A stretch of DNA of 64,000 nucleotides from the NCBI GenBank assembly GCA_958299035.1, contig CATQJL010000223.1:54604302-54668301 (forward strand), given 5' to 3'. Under the pieces are notes generated by a model. The model did not search any database and was not told the origin of the DNA. It saw only the letters and a program-made list of their open reading frames with translations. Made by a program: the position numbers and the translations under genes. Shown here one piece after another: positions 60,250-64,000 of the stretch. The stretch comes from Cylicocyclus nassatus. Taxonomy: Eukaryota; Nematoda; Chromadorea; Rhabditida; Strongylidae. The stretch's first letter is position 1, and every line of letters begins with the position of its first letter.

Positions 60250-60720
60250 AGGCACCGTCCTCCCAAAATGGAGGTTGGCGAGATTATGATGGCATACTAG
60301 TGTGGGCCCCCATACTAGACAAACCCCCAAGTTTCGCCACAAAAGACTGCTTCTGAAGCGAGAAATCCGCTCCGGAAGTAACAAAAGTGGGCGGGGCGCC
60401 CCCGGTCGCCCCGCCCACTTGCATGCTTTATCTCGCCTGCACTTGTTGCAGAGAGTTCTCGAAACAGGGATTTTTGGGGATTCGCGAATTTTCGACTCCA
60501 TATTCGGAATCAGAGCTTTCAGAAGGCCTGAAGGCGACAAAAACATTGAATTCGAGTTGGGTGGACCGCCGGGGGCACCCCGCCCACTCTGTTACTTTCG
60601 GAGCGGATTTCTCGCTTCAGAAGCAGTCTACGGCGAAGTTTGGAGGTTTGTCTAGTATGAGAGCCCACACTAGTATGCCATCATAATCTCGCCAACCTCC
60701 ATTTTGGGTGGACGGTGCCT
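60250..60720. mobile_element. Foldback MITE flanked by TTAA (piggyBac-like target)
   Basis: 471 bp with inverted arms of about 160 bp from AGGCACCGTCCTCCCAAAATG, flanked by TTAA (60246-60249, 60721-60724), the duplication made by piggyBac-type transposases. The arms include CTGCTTCTGAAGCGAGAAATC and GTGGGCGGGGYGCCCCCGG. No ORF of its own. Confidence 0.78.
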
Positions 60721-60942
60721 TTAAAGCAGCGGTTCACCCTGATGGGTACATATATAATGGTAATATATATTAATATTAAATATATAGTGGAGCACACAAG
60801 TATAGAGTACATACTCTATACTGGTGTGTTTCACGTATACCGCGCTGTCATCTTTCACTGTCCCTAACAAATCAAGCCATAGTATTTATTAAAAACTTCA
60901 TGGTACAGAAAAATCTACATCAGCGCAAAATCAAATAAACTA

Positions 60943-61889
60943 TTAGGTTGTCAAGAAAATAATGTCGTTTTTTATTTGCTTGCTTTAACAAAGCAACCAG
61001 ACTCAACCCAACAAAGGGTAATGGATCTTGTTCGATAGAGCAAAGCAAGCTCTACAAGACGGCATTCATAATTTTGCGCCAATCTCGATCCACGGATAGT
61101 TCGAACTCAAAATCTGAAGATTTCCAAATGCCCAAAAAATCGAAAAAAATCAGATCTTCGTCCAAATAATTTTCACGGACCTCCCACTCGCACACGTCAA
61201 TACTTTCGATATCAGACACCCATATGTGCAGCTGCTGTACTTTTTCCTTGACTAAAAACTGAGAAAACGAAAATTTTCGTGTTTTTCTAAAAGCAATGCT
61301 GAGCCGTTCTTGCATATGTGATTCTATACTACAAGCTTAGGTAAGTATATCTATAGATTTTCAGCCCATTCCGAGCAGTAGTTTTCGAGAAATAACAAAA
61401 TCAGCTTTCTTCTTTTCAGTTTTAGTGCTAAAAGCGACATTTCTCGAGAACTACCGCTCGGAATAGGCTGAAAATCTATAGTTATACTTATCTAGGCTAG
61501 TAGTATTGAATCACATATGCAAGAACGGCTCAGCATTGCTTTTAGAAAAACATGAAAATTTTCGTTTTCTCAGTTTCTAGTCAAGGAAAAAGTACAGCAG
61601 CTGCACATATGGATATCAGATATCGAAAGTATTGACGTGTGCGAGTGGGAGGTCCGTAGAAATTATTTGGACGAAAATCTGATTTTTTTCGATTTTTTGG
61701 GCATTTGGAAATCTTCAGATTTTGGGTTCGAACTATCGGTGGATCGAGCTTGGCGCAAAATTATAAGCTCCATCTTGTAGAGCTTGCTTTGCTCTATCGA
61801 ACAACACCCATCACCCTTTGCTGGATTGAGTCTGGTTGCTTTGTTAAAACAAGCAAATAAAAAACGACATTATTTTCTTGACAACCTAA
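60943..61889. mobile_element. Foldback mariner-type MITE, copy 2 (inverted)
   Basis: 947 bp, beside TA (60941-60942, 61890-61891). It is the reverse complement of 64-1010 with only isolated differences seen (for example GATTTTCG versus GATCTTCG). Confidence 0.87.
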
Positions 61890-61930
61890 TACATCGAGAG
61901 AACACTTGACAAAAAACAACTGGAATTGGA

Positions 61931-62423
61931 CTAATGTGTGTCGTTCGCATCGGTTACTGCAATGTCGGCGTCCGTTTTTTCGATGATGTTCAAGTCAGTG
62001 CTCACGTTAGATGTCCTGGGCCGGTTCTTCTGAAAAACATCAGTATCAGATGCCTAAACTTTTTGAGACGAAATTTTTACCTTTGACGCCTTTGTCGCAT
62101 TCTTGTGCAAATTGTAGAATTCTTTGTCCGGTAGGCCAAAAGCGTCCAATACAAACCCTGAATAAATTATTCGAATTGATGTACAAAATGACGGAACAAC
62201 CTACTTATTAGGAAATCCACAGTGCTTTCCGGGAGATCCTTGAATGGTCATTTTTTTCCTTTTTTGCCAGTTTGCCTACATGCATACTTTTCAGTTCCTC
62301 TGCCGGTTCACAAGTCCAAAAAATTATGTGTAAGGCAAGAATTCGTTCAGCAGTGATCCCTTGCATTGACGAAATAGTGCCTAAGAAAATCAAAAACATG
62401 ATGAAAATGCAGAAAATGATCAT
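61931..62423 (-). CDS. Small secreted protein gene, three exons, about 103 residues
   Basis: Exon 1 (62288-62423) starts at ATG and encodes a signal-peptide-like MIIFCIFIMFLIFLGTISSM, then TAERILALHIIFWTCEPAEE. The donor GTATGC leads over 130 nt to exon 2 (62081-62157, FVLDAFGLPDKEFYNLHKNA) and, after a 51-nt intron, exon 3 (61931-62029, KNRPRTSNVSTDLNIIEKTD, ending ANDTH and stop). Acceptors are TTTATTCAG and GTTTTTCAG, and all three phases agree. The mature part would be about 80 polar residues with one cysteine. No family is recognised. TAGGTTGTTCCGTCATTTTG in intron 1 resembles a mariner end. The foldback MITE begins 40 bp past the stop, so the 3' untranslated part runs into it. Confidence 0.55.
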
Positions 62424-63788
62424 GTTTATGTGCGCAAGCCGATCTCTTCCGTTTTGAGATTTCAGTCAAATTCAGCTCCTAAAAATACGATGCCTTTCGT
62501 TAATTCATTTCATATTCAAAAACCTCAATCGGGCTGGGTTTCAAAAAGCAGACTTTCTTTTTTCGGCTATACAGACAAGAGCAATTGTGGGACTATGATT
62601 GAGCGAGTTAGAAAGCTGAATATCATTTTTTCCGTGTTTGAAAGATGGGTTTTGACAACGATTTCTTCTTTTCGTTGTGGATTGTTGCCTCATCATGCCA
62701 AAATTCAAACAGCTCTGATACTCGTTAATTTCGAAAAATTGCGATTTTCGGGTTACAGCGGCTGGTTAATTAAAAATTGAGCTAGATCACTTTTAAGTAA
62801 GGAACGAAGTCAGAAAGGACCACAATGGAACAAAAGAATGTGGAGAAGACGACTACCATCGAAACATGTATAAAATAGAGCAAAGAATCGATTTTTGGCA
62901 GCCCATCAAACTTCATGTGAGCCATATTTGAACAAGCAGGATTTCGCCTTCTAACTCGCCCATTCTTGATCCCACGAATTCTCTTTCTGGTCTATCTGCG
63001 AGAAAAAAGACCCCTCTTTCAAATACGGACCACAGACTTGCCAAAAAGTGACCCAACGAGAGCCGTGGGCGAAAGTCCGCAAAAAACCATTGCATGCATT
63101 GTGGAAATTTCTCTGAAGAGAATAAATTCTCTTATCAAGGCCGGAAGCCAGAGCCATAGCTGGTCATTTGACTAGCTATGGCTTTGCTGAGGGAATTCAA
63201 AGATCTGATGGGGTACGGGTACCAAACGTGCATTTTACACCCAGATTTAGCTCTTTGTTTCCTGCATGAAAATAAATTTAAGTAAATTTTTTTTACACAG
63301 CAGCAGTCCATATACGGCTGCAGCCGGTCTTACTTCTGTGAAACTGCGAAAACAAGCTATGGAAAAGCCCATTCTGCAGGAGAAATTTTCTTATAAAAAC
63401 ACATTTTTCGAACTGTGACAATACTTCGGGCGCTAAACTGTTTTTTTTTTTGCTGGAAAAGTATTGTGGCATAAGGATTTTCTCGTAAAATGACGTTTTC
63501 GCAAATTTTTGTACTGCACGTGTCAGCTTGAAGCTACCCACAATAAGTAATGGATAGTATAAGTTACATGTTTTGACAGATTTTAGCTAGCTAGCGACGC
63601 CTCAACGGTTTGTTGAACCCGACACACGATATTTCAAGTTTGTTTGAGCTTGTAGTTGGCTTGAAACTTAGTCAAATCAGGCTTGTGGTTAAGAATTTGA
63701 GTCTAAGCTCACAAAATTGCACTCCGCAAATTTGCTGAGTTGGAAGGAGTCCTGAAGTAACCTACTGAATTGAGAAGAAAATGCTTAC
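62424..63788. other. Unresolved region between two minus-strand genes
   Basis: Several minus-strand frames (for example 62951-63157 with ACNGFLRTFAHGSRWV, and 63293-63541) could be later exons of the saposin-like gene, but no phase-consistent chain was found. Confidence 0.35.
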
Positions 63789-63913
63789 CTTCGATCTACA
63801 ACGCCAGCGCAGAGATTGCAAGTGAAGTTGCCATTTTGGACGCGCGATCTCATCTGAACTGAACCGTCAAATCGATGTCCTACGGGAACGGTGACCTCAC
63901 TTTTATTGATGTG
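63789..63913 (-). CDS. Saposin-like protein, partial exon
   Basis: A 125-nt exon between the acceptor ATTTTACCAG and the donor GTAAGC; only one frame is open. It reads HINKSEVTVPVGHRFDGSVQ, then NGNFTCNLCAGVVDR. The CNLC pair followed by a VV-type helix is how saposin B domains begin; NFT is a possible glycosylation site. Saposin-like proteins are secreted or lysosomal lipid-binding or membrane-active proteins, abundant in nematodes. Upstream exons lie beyond the window. Downstream exons with the remaining four cysteines were not resolved. Confidence 0.5.
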
Positions 63914-64000
63914 CTGGTAAAATTAAGGAAAAACAATAAGCGAAATTGAATCAAAAGGCACCATTAAGTATGATTAAGATAGAGTAGGTCTGGTATAATG

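Noticed and set aside
62165..62211. Mariner end inside intron 1 of the small secreted-protein gene
   Set aside because: Only one end is visible; the downstream exons remain open and in phase, so I kept the gene call.

Overview
The window looks like an intergenic, repeat-laden stretch of a nematode nuclear genome. The supporting signs are: candidate host introns of 47-51 nt with T-rich acceptors ending TTCAG or TTTCAG; a Penelope-like element with a GIY-YIG endonuclease; a Tc5-family transposon inserted at CTNAG; RTE-clade LINEs; mariner/Tc1 derivatives at TA; and very long CA tracts. No bacterial operon, rRNA, functional tRNA or CRISPR is visible. Nearly all long open frames are read-through of CA repeats or chance. 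I cannot name a genus.

Layout, left to right. 64-1010 is a 947-bp foldback mariner-type MITE, repeated in opposite orientation at 60943-61889. 1013-4824 is a 3.8-kb palindromic element that holds a small hAT-like MITE in one arm and a Helitron in the other. 5-9 kb is microsatellite, short tandem duplications and dispersed repeats. 9.3-9.75 kb holds two candidate host exons. 10.1-12.5 kb is a TA-flanked mariner-like unit with G-rich inserts. 14.9-22 kb has three copies of one dispersed repeat, a degenerate Penelope-like element (16.6-17.5 kb, minus strand), a half copy of the palindrome and a 72-bp tandem array. Two candidate exons lie at 22.4-22.65 kb. 23282-25964 is an almost complete, internally deleted Ty3/Gypsy LTR retrotransposon with an ATAAC target duplication.

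27.7-29.45 kb and 53.5-55.7 kb hold CA-rich non-autonomous Helitrons, one nested inside another. 33.6-35.3 kb has a Tc5-like MITE, a dispersed repeat and a complete tRNA-derived SINE with a 10-bp duplication. 36.2-43.3 kb is a nest: an RTE LINE copy split by a satellite-bearing element, which is itself split by a Tc5 transposon (38511-41283). 44.3-50.1 kb has a second Tc5-like MITE and a longer RTE pseudogene with a mariner-like unit inserted upstream. 51.2-52.1 kb is another mariner-like unit.

Host-like genes are concentrated at the right end, on the minus strand: a multi-exon gene or gene pair at 57354-58649 with a cysteine cluster, a three-exon small secreted-protein gene at 61931-62423, and a saposin-like exon at 63789-63913. 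Between them lie a Tc1-like MITE, a TTAA-flanked foldback MITE and the second foldback mariner MITE, which sits about 40 bp past a stop codon.

The strongest biological signals are the Helitron family, whose ends are fixed by two empty-site comparisons inside the window, the tRNA-like Pol III boxes carried in Tc5-family DNA transposons, and the layered nesting, which gives a relative chronology of insertions.
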